From NCBI RefSeq assembly GCF_042683745.1, contig NZ_JBHUJX010000018.1, forward strand, positions 124,001 through 188,000: a DNA stretch of 64,000 nt. The letters are read 5' to 3'. Shown piece after piece: positions 16,862-25,445 of the stretch (within the stretch, counting starts at the first letter, position 1; every line of letters starts with the position of its first letter). The notes beneath the pieces are model-generated. The model worked only from the letters and a program-made list of their open reading frames with translations, was not told the DNA's origin and searched no databases. This stretch comes from Pseudoneobacillus sp042683745. GTDB lineage: Bacteria > Bacillota > Bacilli > Bacillales > Cytobacillaceae. The position numbers were made by a program, and so were the translations under genes.

Positions 16862-17488
16862 TTATAATTTGTTTGAATCCACTATCTTTATCATTTCAAT
16901 TTTTTTTCGTCGTCTTCTCCTAATCATTTTGATTAAAATAAATAGGATAAAAGCCACAGCGATGACTATAAGGAATTCCTTCCCATAATGAATAATAACA
17001 TCTATGTGGTCTCCAAATAAGTAGCCAAGTATAAATGTAATACATAACCAAATAAAGGCCGCACTATAAGAGAAGATGGCAAATGAACGAAAAGGTAGTT
17101 TACTAAAACCGTATAAAAACGGTACAAAATTACGGACTCCAGGAATGAAATAGCTAATCGATAAAGAAAAAGCATGATGCTTCTCAATTAATCTGAAGGA
17201 TTTATCTATCAAGTGGGCGTATCTCTTTCGCTTTTCAAAAAAACCTATGAGCGGTCGACCGATGTATTTCCCTAATAAGTAACAGGTCGTTAAGGCTGCA
17301 ACAATTCCCGCATAAAAGACGAAAAAGGTGATCAGCGGGTTAAGCACCTCTTGTGATGTTGCCATTCCTACCGTCATACTTAGGATTTCATTCGGGATTG
17401 GAAGCCCAAATATTCCAAGCCAAACCCAAAGGAATAAACCTATGTATCCGTGAGATTCAATAAACTGCAACAGAGTTTCTAATTCCAT
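16862..17488 (-). CDS. DedA (VTT) family membrane protein
   Basis: 208 residues with about five membrane segments. Typical features: N-terminal GYIGLFLWVWLGIFGLPIPNE (re-entrant loop with Pro and Glu), GKYIGRPL, and the ISYFIPGVRNFVPFLYG motif with the Arg conserved in active DedA proteins. The family moves phospholipid carriers such as undecaprenyl phosphate or supports membrane-potential homeostasis. Arg/Lys-rich tail. The start at 17488 follows AGAGGAGGG; the upstream extension is unlikely to be used. Confidence 0.88.
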   Translation of the reverse strand: MELETLLQFIESHGYIGLFLWVWLGIFGLPIPNEILSMTVGMATSQEVLNPLITFFVFYAGIVAALTTCYLLGKYIGRPLIGFFEKRKRYAHLIDKSFRLIEKHHAFSLSISYFIPGVRNFVPFLYGFSKLPFRSFAIFSYSAAFIWLCITFILGYLFGDHIDVIIHYGKEFLIVIAVAFILFILIKMIRRRRRKKIEMIKIVDSNKL

Positions 17489-17712
17489 AAACAGGCCCTC
17501 CTCTAAAAGCGCCCAATACACTAAACTATCATTCTCAAGTTATAGAATATAATCATATCACCTTATTCTAATAATATAATCGGTGTACCTAATTTTTACA
17601 ATTAATAACACTCCAGAATTACCGTTTGATAATCTCTTCAATCTTTCATCGTATAGTGATTCTATTTTGAAAGAACAAAAATAATGCATCCGTTTAGAGA
17701 AAAAGGCAAACT

Positions 17713-17765
17713 CTTTACCACTTTAAAGCAACGGGGGACAGTCCCCCATTACTTTAAAGTGGTAA
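17713..17765. repeat. Long two-step palindrome with GGGGG core
   Basis: Outer arms TTTACCACTTTAAAG (17713-17727) and its complement (17751-17765), inner arms GGGGGAC (17732-17738) and GTCCCCC (17740-17746). It lies next to the pepA terminator in a 330-base stretch without genes (17489-17818). A related hairpin lies at 24405-24437. Confidence 0.75.
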
Positions 17766-17806
17766 AAAGCCAGTTTCCAAGTGCATAGGGCAATTGAAAA
17801 CTGGCT
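17764..17806 (-). terminator. pepA terminator
   Basis: AAGCCAGTTT / AAACTGGCTT stem followed by TTTTTACC on the minus strand, after the pepA stop at 17819. Confidence 0.85.
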
Positions 17807-17818
17807 TCTCAGTTGTTT

Positions 17819-19321
17819 TTATTTTATTGGCTCGAATCTTTCGACGAATAGAGCTAATGTTCTTGTCATTACTCCAGTAGCACCTGCTGGTCCAAGATCA
17901 TGCTCACTTCTTGTTGTTGCCGTTCCAGCGATATCAAGGTGAACCCATGGTGTATCTTCAGCAAATTCACCGATAAATGCCGCTCCCATGATCGCATGAC
18001 CATCTCTACCTGGAGAATTATTTAAATCAGCAATTTTACTGCCTCTAACGCGCTCTTTATCCTTTTCAAAGATTGGTAAGCGCCACATTTGTTCCCCAGC
18101 TTCTACTGCTGACTCTAATACTTGTTCAAACAGCTCTTCGTTATTCGTTAACGCACCTGTCGTATCCATTCCAAGAGCGACAATAACTCCACCTGTTAGA
18201 GTCGCCACATCGACAATATAATTTGCTCCATGTTGTTTTGCGTAAGTAACTGCGTCAGCTAATGCTAAACGACCTTCTGCATCTGTATTTAACACTTCAA
18301 TCGTCTTTCCATTCATAGCAGTAATGACATCATCTGGTTTAAATGCGTCCCCACTTACCATATTGTCAGTTGAAGGAATGACCATGACTACGTTTTGCTC
18401 AGGCTTTAATTCACCGATGATTTCCATTGCACCTAGAACAGCCGCCGCTCCGCCCATATCAGATTTCATCCCTACAATTCCATCTTTCGGTTTAAGAGAA
18501 TATCCACCCGTATCGAAGGTGATTCCTTTTCCAACTAATGCAATAACATCTTCCCATGTTTCTTTACCTTGGTATTTTAATACAATCATTTTCGGAGGTT
18601 CAACAGATCCTTGGTTAACGGCAAGCAACGCACCCATACCAAGCTTCTCCATTTCTTCTTTTTCTAAAATTTCTACTTCAAAGTCGTACTTCTCACCAAG
18701 CGTTTTAGCATAATTAGCTAAATCAGTTGCCGTTAACATATTACCAGGTAAATTAACTAGCTCACGTGCATTATTCGTTGCTTTCCCATATGTATAACCA
18801 ACTGTTAAGGAAGCTTCGATAGCCTCTTGGTCAACGCCACCTAATACATGAATATGTTCAACCTTTTTCTCAGGCTCATTTGATTTCTGCTTATAGCCCT
18901 TAAATTGATAGGTTGCTAATCCGAAGGCTTCACTAAGAGCATGTGCCACGTCATTTTCATCAAGATTTTCTGTTTTAAAGGATTCAAGTAATACGGATAC
19001 TTCTTGTAATTTATTCGTTTGAACCGCTTTAAATGCTTTACCGAATGATTCTTTCAACGAGTCAAAGTTAAGCTCTGATTCCTTACCAAGCCCGACGAAA
19101 AATAATCTTTTTGCTCCAATTTTTCCAAATGTATGTACTTTAGATATAGCCTTTTTCTTCGCTGAAATATCTCCACTTTTCACTAATTGAGTTAAATGGC
19201 CATCTAATAATTGATCAAGTTCAGCTAACAAACCATCAAACTTTGCCGGTTTATCAAATAGGCCAATAATCAAACTTTCTTGCTCAGTTGTAAAATTCCA
19301 ATCTACTTGAACTGTAAACAT
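17819..19321 (-). CDS. pepA: Leucyl aminopeptidase, M17 family
   Basis: Cytosolic two-metal enzyme that removes N-terminal amino acids (B. subtilis YuiE). 500 residues: variable N-terminal domain, then the catalytic domain with GKGITFDTGGYSLKP (metal Asp, catalytic Lys), MKSDMGGA (metal Asp) and the signature NTDAEGRL near residue 345 (metal Asp/Glu and catalytic Arg). Single gene with its own terminator; yuiC lies upstream on the same strand. Confidence 0.95.
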   Translation of the reverse strand: MFTVQVDWNFTTEQESLIIGLFDKPAKFDGLLAELDQLLDGHLTQLVKSGDISAKKKAISKVHTFGKIGAKRLFFVGLGKESELNFDSLKESFGKAFKAVQTNKLQEVSVLLESFKTENLDENDVAHALSEAFGLATYQFKGYKQKSNEPEKKVEHIHVLGGVDQEAIEASLTVGYTYGKATNNARELVNLPGNMLTATDLANYAKTLGEKYDFEVEILEKEEMEKLGMGALLAVNQGSVEPPKMIVLKYQGKETWEDVIALVGKGITFDTGGYSLKPKDGIVGMKSDMGGAAAVLGAMEIIGELKPEQNVVMVIPSTDNMVSGDAFKPDDVITAMNGKTIEVLNTDAEGRLALADAVTYAKQHGANYIVDVATLTGGVIVALGMDTTGALTNNEELFEQVLESAVEAGEQMWRLPIFEKDKERVRGSKIADLNNSPGRDGHAIMGAAFIGEFAEDTPWVHLDIAGTATTRSEHDLGPAGATGVMTRTLALFVERFEPIK

Positions 19322-19428
19322 TCATAACACCCCTTCTAAGATTACTCTATCTTATTATAGCGAAATTTTTAGATTATTTCGAGTTTCTAATCATCGAAAA
19401 GAAATAACTTATCTAATCAACATGAAAA

Positions 19429-19451
19429 GAGGGCACCATATTTGGCCCCTC
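19429..19451 (-). terminator. yuiC terminator
   Basis: GAGGGG-CCA / TGG-CCCTC imperfect stem followed by TTTTC on the minus strand, just after the yuiC stop. Confidence 0.55.
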
Positions 19452-19459
19452 GCAATGTA

Positions 19460-20173
19460 TTATTCTTTCTCCGTAAAATTATATTGCTGTCGGAATACTT
19501 GCATCGATTTATTTTCATTTAAATTCACTAGTTCTTCTTCTGTTAAGTGACCATCGCCTAGCTCTACAATAAATACATCAACCGTTCTCTTTCCCCACTT
19601 ATTATAAACATCTGCAACTGATTCATAAAACAAGTCTAATTTATTCCCTTTTATCGCTCCACCTTTATCGGCTACAACACCGTAGCCATAACCAGGAATG
19701 AAAAGGATGGTTCCAATTGGGAAAACTGTTAAATCGGCAGCAATCGTCGAATACAAATCCCTTTTAACTTTTACACCAGAATAAGTTATTCCATAACTTG
19801 GATGGTCTGGGTGTTTACCTGTGGATTCATAGCCAGCTGTATAACCAGTGGCTACAACCGTTTTGGTTGGATATTGTGCCCAGTTAAAGGCATCCTCTAG
19901 CCTTTGCGCCGGACCTACCATTGCTTCTGAAGACGCTAGCTGCAATTTAGTTTTGCCAATCATTTTTATTTTTTTTAGCGCTAATCCTAACGTTTGAAAT
20001 TTATGTGAAAAAATTGAGCCATTTACATCATGATCCTTAATATATCCGGAATAGGCAGCAGAAATAATTGATCTAGCCTCAACACCAGTAATCGCTTGAA
20101 ATGTAGTGAATAACGCAAATACAAATAATACGGACATACTTATTCGTCTTGTCAAATTATTTACTTTTTTCAT
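19460..20173 (-). CDS. yuiC: 3D-domain cell wall protein (YuiC)
   Basis: 237 residues: N-terminal signal/anchor (about 10-32), a linker, then a C-terminal 3D domain. The three Asp are seen in AADLTVFPIGT, VADKGGAIKG and LDLFYES. The B. subtilis homologue is a stationary-phase-survival-like lytic transglycosylase acting on muropeptides, related to RpfB/MltA folds. GGAGG is about 13 bases upstream, a wide spacing. Gene order yuiC-yuiB-yuiA is as in B. subtilis. Confidence 0.88.
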   Translation of the reverse strand: MKKVNNLTRRISMSVLFVFALFTTFQAITGVEARSIISAAYSGYIKDHDVNGSIFSHKFQTLGLALKKIKMIGKTKLQLASSEAMVGPAQRLEDAFNWAQYPTKTVVATGYTAGYESTGKHPDHPSYGITYSGVKVKRDLYSTIAADLTVFPIGTILFIPGYGYGVVADKGGAIKGNKLDLFYESVADVYNKWGKRTVDVFIVELGDGHLTEEELVNLNENKSMQVFRQQYNFTEKE

Positions 20174-20290
20174 CTAATATTTCATTCCTCCCAAATGTAT
20201 TCATTTCCCAACGGATGTGGAATTATTCATTTAGGAGGTTATTAATTAAAAATTAGAACATGGAAATGCCATGAATCTGTGCCAAAAATA

Positions 20291-20323
20291 GAAAAAAACC
20301 TCCACCAGGGGTGAAAGTTTTTT
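20291..20323 (-). terminator. yuiB terminator
   Basis: Stem AAACTTTCACC / GGTGGAGGTTT (one or two mismatches) with a T-run of seven on the minus strand; it overlaps the yuiB stop. Confidence 0.75.
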
Positions 20324-20639
20324 AAAACATTTGGTATCCACTTTTCCGTAAAAACTTAATCGTAATCCCTGCAACAATCGCACCAGCAAGCCCGCTACTC
20401 AAAATTAGCAGATCTGCTGTTGCTAAAGACATAATTTTATCGCCTAATTCAGAAAAAGCATGCTTGCTGTTCGTGAAATACTCGATAAATCTAACCTTAT
20501 CAACGATAAACACTGTAATTAATGGATAAATAATCGTCATAATCCAAGACATTCTTAACAGCATATTTAATAAAAAGCCTATTCCGAAAAAAAGCACGAA
20601 AAATAAAAGCATCGAAATAATAACAACCCATATTGGCAT
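20322..20639 (-). CDS. yuiB: YuiB-like membrane protein
   Basis: 105 residues with three hydrophobic helices (about 5-27, 30-48 and 75-95) and a C-terminal FLRKSGYQMF tail. Matches B. subtilis YuiB in length and position; function unknown. The ribosome site AAGGGGGG is nine bases upstream. Confidence 0.8.
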   Translation of the reverse strand: MPIWVVIISMLLFFVLFFGIGFLLNMLLRMSWIMTIIYPLITVFIVDKVRFIEYFTNSKHAFSELGDKIMSLATADLLILSSGLAGAIVAGITIKFLRKSGYQMF

Positions 20640-20731
20640 CGTCTTTGTCCCCCCTTAACACACACTAAGTGTACTGAATGTAGAATAAGGAGTCAATCAA
20701 CAATATGAGTAAATTCAGGGAATCAATAAAA

Positions 20732-20761
20732 AAACTGCCCTTTACATTAGCAAGGCAGTTT
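20732..20761 (-). terminator. yuiA terminator
   Basis: AAACTGCC / GGCAGTTT stem with a T-run of seven on the minus strand, 11 bases after the yuiA stop. Confidence 0.85.
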
Positions 20762-20771
20762 GATCAATAGG

Positions 20772-20900
20772 TTATTCTTCTTTTTTCTTTCCGGATCCTT
20801 CGCAGCAACAACAAGTTTCAGACCCTCCTAACAATAATTGAAAATATCCTTTTCCAGAACAATACGTACAAGCTTTCTTATCTAATGTTTGACTTTTCAT
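20772..20900 (-). CDS. yuiA: YuiA, small zinc-finger-like protein
   Basis: 42-residue protein with two DnaJ-like half-fingers: KACTYCSGKGYF and ETCCCCEGSGKK, i.e. two CxxCxGxG motifs separated by a short loop, followed by a Lys/Glu tail. This arrangement predicts one zinc site. The start has AAGGGGGC nine bases upstream, and the gene has its own terminator. Position beside yuiB matches B. subtilis yuiA. Function unknown; possibly a small chaperone-like or regulatory factor. Confidence 0.85.
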   Translation of the reverse strand: MKSQTLDKKACTYCSGKGYFQLLLGGSETCCCCEGSGKKKEE

Positions 20901-21061
20901 TTCTGTCAGCCCCCTTGAAGTTATATAACCTGAATTTTCTGATAATATATCAAGGAATCCAAAAAAAGAAAAGCATCATTTTCGATGAAAAAAGGTGATT
21001 GAAAACGCATACAAGTACAATTATCTCAAAATTTCTTCTTGTTCCTTAAAATATCAGAAAA

Positions 21062-21550
21062 TTATAAAAATAATTTGTAGGCACTATAACCAAATTGATC
21101 GCCGGGATTTATCCCATTTATAACTTGCTTTACACTCTCCATTTTCACATCAATTAAATATCGTAATAATACGGAAACATCTTCATCCTGTAGCAATTTG
21201 TCTGGAAGAACATATTTTGCTTCGTATAATTCTTTTTCTTCAGCCTGTACCTCCATTGTTCCAATAGGCTCAAGTAAAAATAAAAGCATATTATCACTTA
21301 TTTCCTCTTTAATTACCCCAGTCCTTAAACCAATCAATCCTTTATTGATACAATCGATTCCCGTTTCTTCCTTTACTTCACGTAAAGCCGCTTCATCTGC
21401 CGTTTCATTTTGCTCAACAAAGCCAGCTGGTAATGACCATTTCCCTTCAAGACCCCCATACCTTTTTTTCACAACTAGCCATTCACCCGATTCGTTGACA
21501 ACCAATCCGGATACACCTAACCATACATTTCCACGTTTATTTTTTGTCAT
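21062..21550 (-). CDS. Nudix hydrolase
   Basis: 162 residues. The Nudix box is complete at about residues 43-65: G-X5-E-X7-REVKEETGI, so it should cleave a nucleoside diphosphate linked to another group with Mg2+. The N-terminal VWLGVSGLVV and KWSLPAGFVE strands fit the fold. The substrate cannot be read. Ribosome site GGAG nine bases upstream. The tandem hairpin repeat at 21575-21750 lies directly 5' of it. Confidence 0.88.
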   Translation of the reverse strand: MTKNKRGNVWLGVSGLVVNESGEWLVVKKRYGGLEGKWSLPAGFVEQNETADEAALREVKEETGIDCINKGLIGLRTGVIKEEISDNMLLFLLEPIGTMEVQAEEKELYEAKYVLPDKLLQDEDVSVLLRYLIDVKMESVKQVINGINPGDQFGYSAYKLFL

Positions 21551-21574
21551 CCGTCGTTCTCCTTTCTCAATGTT

Positions 21575-21750
21575 CAGTAATTAAAAGCTTGTTCTCATTT
21601 ACCGTTTCATTACTTTTTCTTCGTTTACGGTCGTTAAAAGTCCTTCTTAGCGACCGATTTTTTCTCGACTTTCGGTCGTTAAGAGCCTTACTTATTGACC
21701 GTTTTTTCTCTTTTCTTCGTTATCGATCATTTAGAGCTTTTTTTCATAAT
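21575..21750. repeat. Degenerate tandem hairpin repeats, about four units of 45-53 bp
   Basis: Units begin near 21575, 21628, 21673 and 21724. Best hairpins: CGGTCGTTAA (21628-21637) with TTAGCGACCG (21647-21656), and CGGTCGTTAA (21673-21682) with TTATTGACCG (21692-21701), each with a 9-base loop. The layout GTTAAGAGCCTTA-CTTATT-GAC matches the array at 2172-2327. Confidence 0.7.
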
Positions 21751-21756
21751 AAACTA

Positions 21757-21790
21757 AAAAAACTGAATCGACGCTGTCGATTCAGTTTTT
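21757..21790 (-). terminator. yumB terminator
   Basis: Stem AAAACTGAATCGAC / GTCGATTCAGTTTT with loop GCT and AAAAAA/TTTTT flanks. Confidence 0.92.
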
Positions 21791-21794
21791 CTAA

Positions 21795-23009
21795 TTAAAG
21801 TAGTTTAAATTTACCTTTTTTCATTACGAGTGATGGTCCACCTATCATTAATAGTGCACGGTTATCGACCATTTTCTTCATGAAGGATGCTTTTGAGCCG
21901 AATAATTTTTTACCATAAACAACGGCAATAGCATCGTCTTCTCCTAATGAACATACAGTCCCTTTAATATCTGGTTTAAACGATTCAAGCTCCTGCTTAT
22001 CACGAACAAGTGCTGTAATATTTCGGGCACATACTTCACCTTGCTGCATAGCAATTTGGGCTGTTGGTGGGTATGGACGATTTATTTCTTCGTTAATGAT
22101 TAAAGAGCTATCACCGATGACAAAAATATTATCGTGGCCAGGTGCTCTTAAATCTGGTTGAACTTTTACACGTCCGCGCATTGCTTCAATGCCTGATTTT
22201 TCGATAATAGAGTTCCCACGGACACCTGCAGCCCAAATGACTGTGCTTGCTTTAATTTCTTGCACTTCTTCTTCACCTTTAGCAACTAGAATACCGTCCG
22301 GAGTAGCTTCCTTAATCGCTGTTCCAAGCTTAAACTCGACGCCTTTTCTTTCTAATTGAGAAACGGCATAGTTCACTAATTCTGGGTCAAATCCAGGAAG
22401 AACCATTGGCGATGCCTCTACACATATTAAACGTACTTTATGGAAATCTAAATCATATTCATGGCATAGTTCAGGAATACGATTCGTTAATTCACCAAGG
22501 AACTCGATGCCAGTGAATCCAGCACCACCAACGACAATCGTTAAACCTTCGTCATTGTTTTCTGTATTATTATAATTTGCAAATTGATATTCGATATGCT
22601 CACGAATTTGACGAGCAGCATTAACGTTTACAATGGAAAAAGCATATTCCTTTAGTCCTTTAATACCAAATGTTTCAGGCTCTCCACCAAGGGCAACAAC
22701 TAAATAATCGTAGGAAATTTCACTATTTTCTAATACAACTAGTTTTTCTTCCGTTTTTATTTCAACAACGGAATCTTGAATAAAGTTAACTTTACTGCGA
22801 TCAATGACATCACGAATATCATAACGTACGCGGTCATGATGCATTGTTCCTGCAGATGCTTCGTGTAACCAAGTGGTTTCATAGTGATAATCATGTTTGT
22901 TTACGAGGGTAATATCCGCCTCATTAACACCAATCATTTTTTGTAAACGAGTTGTTGTCATTAGTCCACCGTAGCCGGCACCTAAAATCACGATTCTTGG
23001 CTTTCTCAA
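21795..23009 (-). CDS. yumB: NADH dehydrogenase-like flavoprotein (YumB)
   Basis: Type II NADH dehydrogenase family: transfers electrons from NAD(P)H to quinone or another acceptor without pumping protons, bound to the inner face of the membrane. About 404 residues from TTG at 23009, ten bases after AAGGTGG. FAD-binding RIVILGAGYGGLMT at the N-terminus, NAD-binding VVGGAGFTGIEFLGEL near the middle, second FAD motif FVIGDSSL, and PPTAQIAMQQG. Divergent from yumC. Confidence 0.92.
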   Translation of the reverse strand: MRKPRIVILGAGYGGLMTTTRLQKMIGVNEADITLVNKHDYHYETTWLHEASAGTMHHDRVRYDIRDVIDRSKVNFIQDSVVEIKTEEKLVVLENSEISYDYLVVALGGEPETFGIKGLKEYAFSIVNVNAARQIREHIEYQFANYNNTENNDEGLTIVVGGAGFTGIEFLGELTNRIPELCHEYDLDFHKVRLICVEASPMVLPGFDPELVNYAVSQLERKGVEFKLGTAIKEATPDGILVAKGEEEVQEIKASTVIWAAGVRGNSIIEKSGIEAMRGRVKVQPDLRAPGHDNIFVIGDSSLIINEEINRPYPPTAQIAMQQGEVCARNITALVRDKQELESFKPDIKGTVCSLGEDDAIAVVYGKKLFGSKASFMKKMVDNRALLMIGGPSLVMKKGKFKLL

Positions 23010-23406
23010 AGTGATCACTTCCACCTTTTTTATTATTTTTTCAGGTCTTTTTCTTATCATCCACTGCTTTAAAGGTTTTTATTTTTAATTAAGAGAAAAA
23101 GTTTGTGATTCCCTTCACTAAGCTAGTCACAAAAAAGTCCTTAAATTGTCACAGAATCTTAACAATTATTCCTATCACCCATATTATTCTTTTTCCAAGG
23201 CTTTTTCAAGCCTATTAGATAGTGTTATAAAACTGTGAATTTTCAAAAATTGACTTAAAATCCTTTTTCCTTCATATATTCATTATATTCATAGTGTTTG
23301 TTTATTCTATTCAAAATTGACTTTATCTTCATAAAGTGAGTTATTTGAAAATTTGTGCTATTATATGAGTGGAATGCTATTTCACATCATTCTCGGGGGG
23401 ATTCGG
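23010..23406. other. Divergent promoter region between yumB and yumC
   Basis: AT-rich stretch of about 400 bases with no supported gene. It holds the ribosome sites of both genes and presumably two promoters; TTGACT near 23304 and TATTAT near 23360 are possible elements but are not spaced as one promoter. No repeat element is seen. Confidence 0.4.
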
Positions 23407-24399
23407 ATGAAAGAGAACCAAAAAATCTATGATATTACGATTATTGGTGGTGGCCCTACTGGACTATTTACTGCATTTTATGGTGGAATGAGACAGGCAT
23501 CCGTTAAGATAATCGAGAGCTTACCACAATTAGGGGGACAATTAGCAGCACTATATCCTGAAAAATTTATATATGATGTTGCAGGATTTCCAAAGGTAAG
23601 AGCCCAAGAGCTTGTAAATAATTTAAAAGAACAAATGGCAAAATTTGAACCTACAATCGTTCTTGAACAGTCTGTTGACATATTAGAAAAGCAAGAAGAT
23701 GGCATCTTTAAGCTTACAACTGATAAAGAAGTACATTTATCAAAGACAGTTATTATTACTGCTGGTAATGGTGCTTTCCAACCTCGTCGAATTGAGCTTG
23801 AAAATGCTACAAATTATGAAAATAAAAACCTTCACTACTTTATTGACGATTTAAATCAATTTGCTGGTAAAAAGGTTGTTGTGTTTGGTGGCGGTGACTC
23901 TGCGGTCGATTGGGCGTTAATGCTTGAACCAATTGCTGAAAAAGTAACAATCGTACACCGTCGCGATAAATTCCGTGCTCATGAGCACAGTGTTGAAAAC
24001 CTACATAATTCAAAAGTAGAAATTAAAACTCCATTTGTACCTGCTAAATTTGTTGGAAATGATAATGGCATTCAGCAAGTTGTTCTTGAAGGTGTTGATG
24101 GTGAAACAAAAGTAGTCCTTAATGTTGATGCTGTTATTGTAAACTATGGTTTTGTCTCTTCACTAGGTCCTATAAAAAAATGGGGATTAGAAATTGAAAA
24201 GAACTCCATTTCAGTAAATTCTAAAATGGAGACAAACATCCCGGGAATTTATGCTGCTGGAGATATTTGCACGTACGAAGGAAAAGTAAAACTAATAGCA
24301 TGTGGATTCGGCGAAGCGCCAACCGCCGTCAATAACGCTAAAACATACATCGATCCAAAAGCAAAAACCCAACCACTTCACAGTTCATCAATGTTTTAA
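23407..24399 (+). CDS. yumC: Ferredoxin--NADP+ reductase, type 2
   Basis: Thioredoxin-reductase-like FAD enzyme that passes electrons between NADPH and ferredoxin or flavodoxin. 330 residues from ATG at 23407 after GGGGGGATT. FAD motif IIGGGPTGLFTAFYGGMR, NADPH motif VVFGGGDSAVDWAL, and AAGDICTYEGKVKLIACGFGEAPTAVN at the C-terminal FAD site. The CxxC of thioredoxin reductases is absent, as expected for this family. A GGGGG-core hairpin follows the stop within six bases. Confidence 0.95.
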   Translation: MKENQKIYDITIIGGGPTGLFTAFYGGMRQASVKIIESLPQLGGQLAALYPEKFIYDVAGFPKVRAQELVNNLKEQMAKFEPTIVLEQSVDILEKQEDGIFKLTTDKEVHLSKTVIITAGNGAFQPRRIELENATNYENKNLHYFIDDLNQFAGKKVVVFGGGDSAVDWALMLEPIAEKVTIVHRRDKFRAHEHSVENLHNSKVEIKTPFVPAKFVGNDNGIQQVVLEGVDGETKVVLNVDAVIVNYGFVSSLGPIKKWGLEIEKNSISVNSKMETNIPGIYAAGDICTYEGKVKLIACGFGEAPTAVNNAKTYIDPKAKTQPLHSSSMF

Positions 24400-24404
24400 A
24401 GCTT

Positions 24405-24437
24405 TAAAGCGGTGGGGGTCAGACCCCCACCGCTTTA
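24405..24437. repeat. 16-bp perfect hairpin with GGGGG core after yumC
   Basis: TAAAGCGGTGGGGGTC (24405-24420) and its complement (24422-24437) with one base between. No T-run follows. The GGGGGTC-A-GACCCCC core resembles GGGGGAC-A-GTCCCCC at 17732-17746. It may end yumC transcription or be an interspersed repeat. Confidence 0.7.
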
Positions 24438-24463
24438 GTGCGTAAAAGAAATTTGGTTATTAC

Positions 24464-24670
24464 CTAAAACCAGCATCCTCTTCTGTGTCTGTGGCTACGA
24501 TTGTTGTCTTCTGCACCAGCAACTCGGTCATTGTCTCTGCAGCGGCGAACGGCACGGCAAAAATCGTCTCCGTTAATTGTTCCTCTGAATTTAACATCAC
24601 GGTTTCGGTCTCTGTTTCTGTCGGTAGCACCTGCAACTCTATCTCGATCTCTGTCCCTTCTACAACTCAT
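24464..24670 (-). CDS. Small Arg/Asp-rich protein, unknown
   Basis: 68 residues, start at 24670 with AAGGAGTG seven bases upstream. The protein alternates Arg and Asp (CRRDRDRDRVAGATDRNRDR) and contains two DRVAGA-x-D-x-N-R repeats around residues 10-20 and 49-59, four Cys and a His/Arg-rich end. The clear ribosome site and the internal duplication support a real gene. No family is recognised; small charged Cys-containing proteins like this occur in spore coats, but that is only a guess. Long open frames on the other strand are by-products of its composition. Confidence 0.55.
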   Translation of the reverse strand: MSCRRDRDRDRVAGATDRNRDRNRDVKFRGTINGDDFCRAVRRCRDNDRVAGAEDNNRSHRHRRGCWF

Positions 24671-24820
24671 TATTTTCACTCCTTTTCGAATAATATGAAC
24701 GATACATACTATCCTACGTGGACGCTGTACATGCTGTAGAGGCACAAGCCTATATTTAGATAAAATGTGCTAAATAATTAAATTTTATAAAAATAGATTT
24801 CAGATATCTAATAGAAACAG

Positions 24821-24850
24821 TAAAAAACCTCCTCATATTACTAGAGAAGG
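24821..24850 (-). terminator. yutM terminator
   Basis: Short stem CCTTCT / AGGAGG (with G-U pairs) and a T-run of six on the minus strand, after yutM. Confidence 0.5.
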
Positions 24851-24863
24851 TAATTTTTTCATA

Positions 24864-25226
24864 TTAACACTCTTCCGGCGTCCCCGCATTCGCAGCTGTT
24901 CTGAACGAAGAACCACACCCACAGGAAGCAATCGCATTCGGATTGTCGATGGTGAATCCACCGCCCATCATCGATTGTTTATAATCAATCTTCGTTCCTT
25001 TTAGGACAGGTGCGCTTTCTTCATCAACGAGTACGTTAATTCCATAAGCTTCAAATTGGATATCTTTGTCACCCTTCTCATGGTCAAAGCCCATTCCATA
25101 AGATAAGCCACTACAACCTCCACCTTGGATAGCTACACGTAGAAAAGCACCTTCTTCTTCATTTTGTTTCATCATGTCTTTAATTTGTAATGCCGCCGCT
25201 TCAGTAATTTGAACAATTTCCGTCAT
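24864..25226 (-). CDS. yutM: A-type Fe-S cluster carrier (HesB/IscA/ErpA family)
   Basis: Carries Fe-S clusters from the Suf machinery to target proteins. 120 residues with the three conserved Cys in GGCSGLSY and CGCGSSF. N-terminal ITEAAALQIKDMM is typical. Ribosome site GGAGGGG. Together with yutI and the suf operon of this window it forms the Fe-S assembly set. Confidence 0.93.
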   Translation of the reverse strand: MTEIVQITEAAALQIKDMMKQNEEEGAFLRVAIQGGGCSGLSYGMGFDHEKGDKDIQFEAYGINVLVDEESAPVLKGTKIDYKQSMMGGGFTIDNPNAIASCGCGSSFRTAANAGTPEEC

Positions 25227-25445
25227 TTCTACCCCTCCAACCTTAGTTTTATTTTAAGTATAAACATCACCTTCACAATACTCAACTAAACTGATTTCAT
25301 TCTTTAAAAGTAAATTTTAGCAATTTCCTTTGCCTTTATAGTACTTTTTTACTTGTATTGTTGTATAATCATTAATATATATAAGTGTATATTTACCTAT
25401 TTTTATCTACTTATCATATTAAAGTCCTATAAGGAAGGTGATAAT

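Noticed and set aside
21544..21798. 84-codon plus-strand frame with repeated RSLxxLLxDRFF words
   Set aside because: It comes from the tandem hairpin repeat, has no ribosome site and overlaps the Nudix start and the yumB terminator.
24485..24739. Ser/Val-rich plus-strand frame opposite the Arg/Asp-rich gene
   Set aside because: No ribosome site; its composition is the mirror of the RD-repeat gene.
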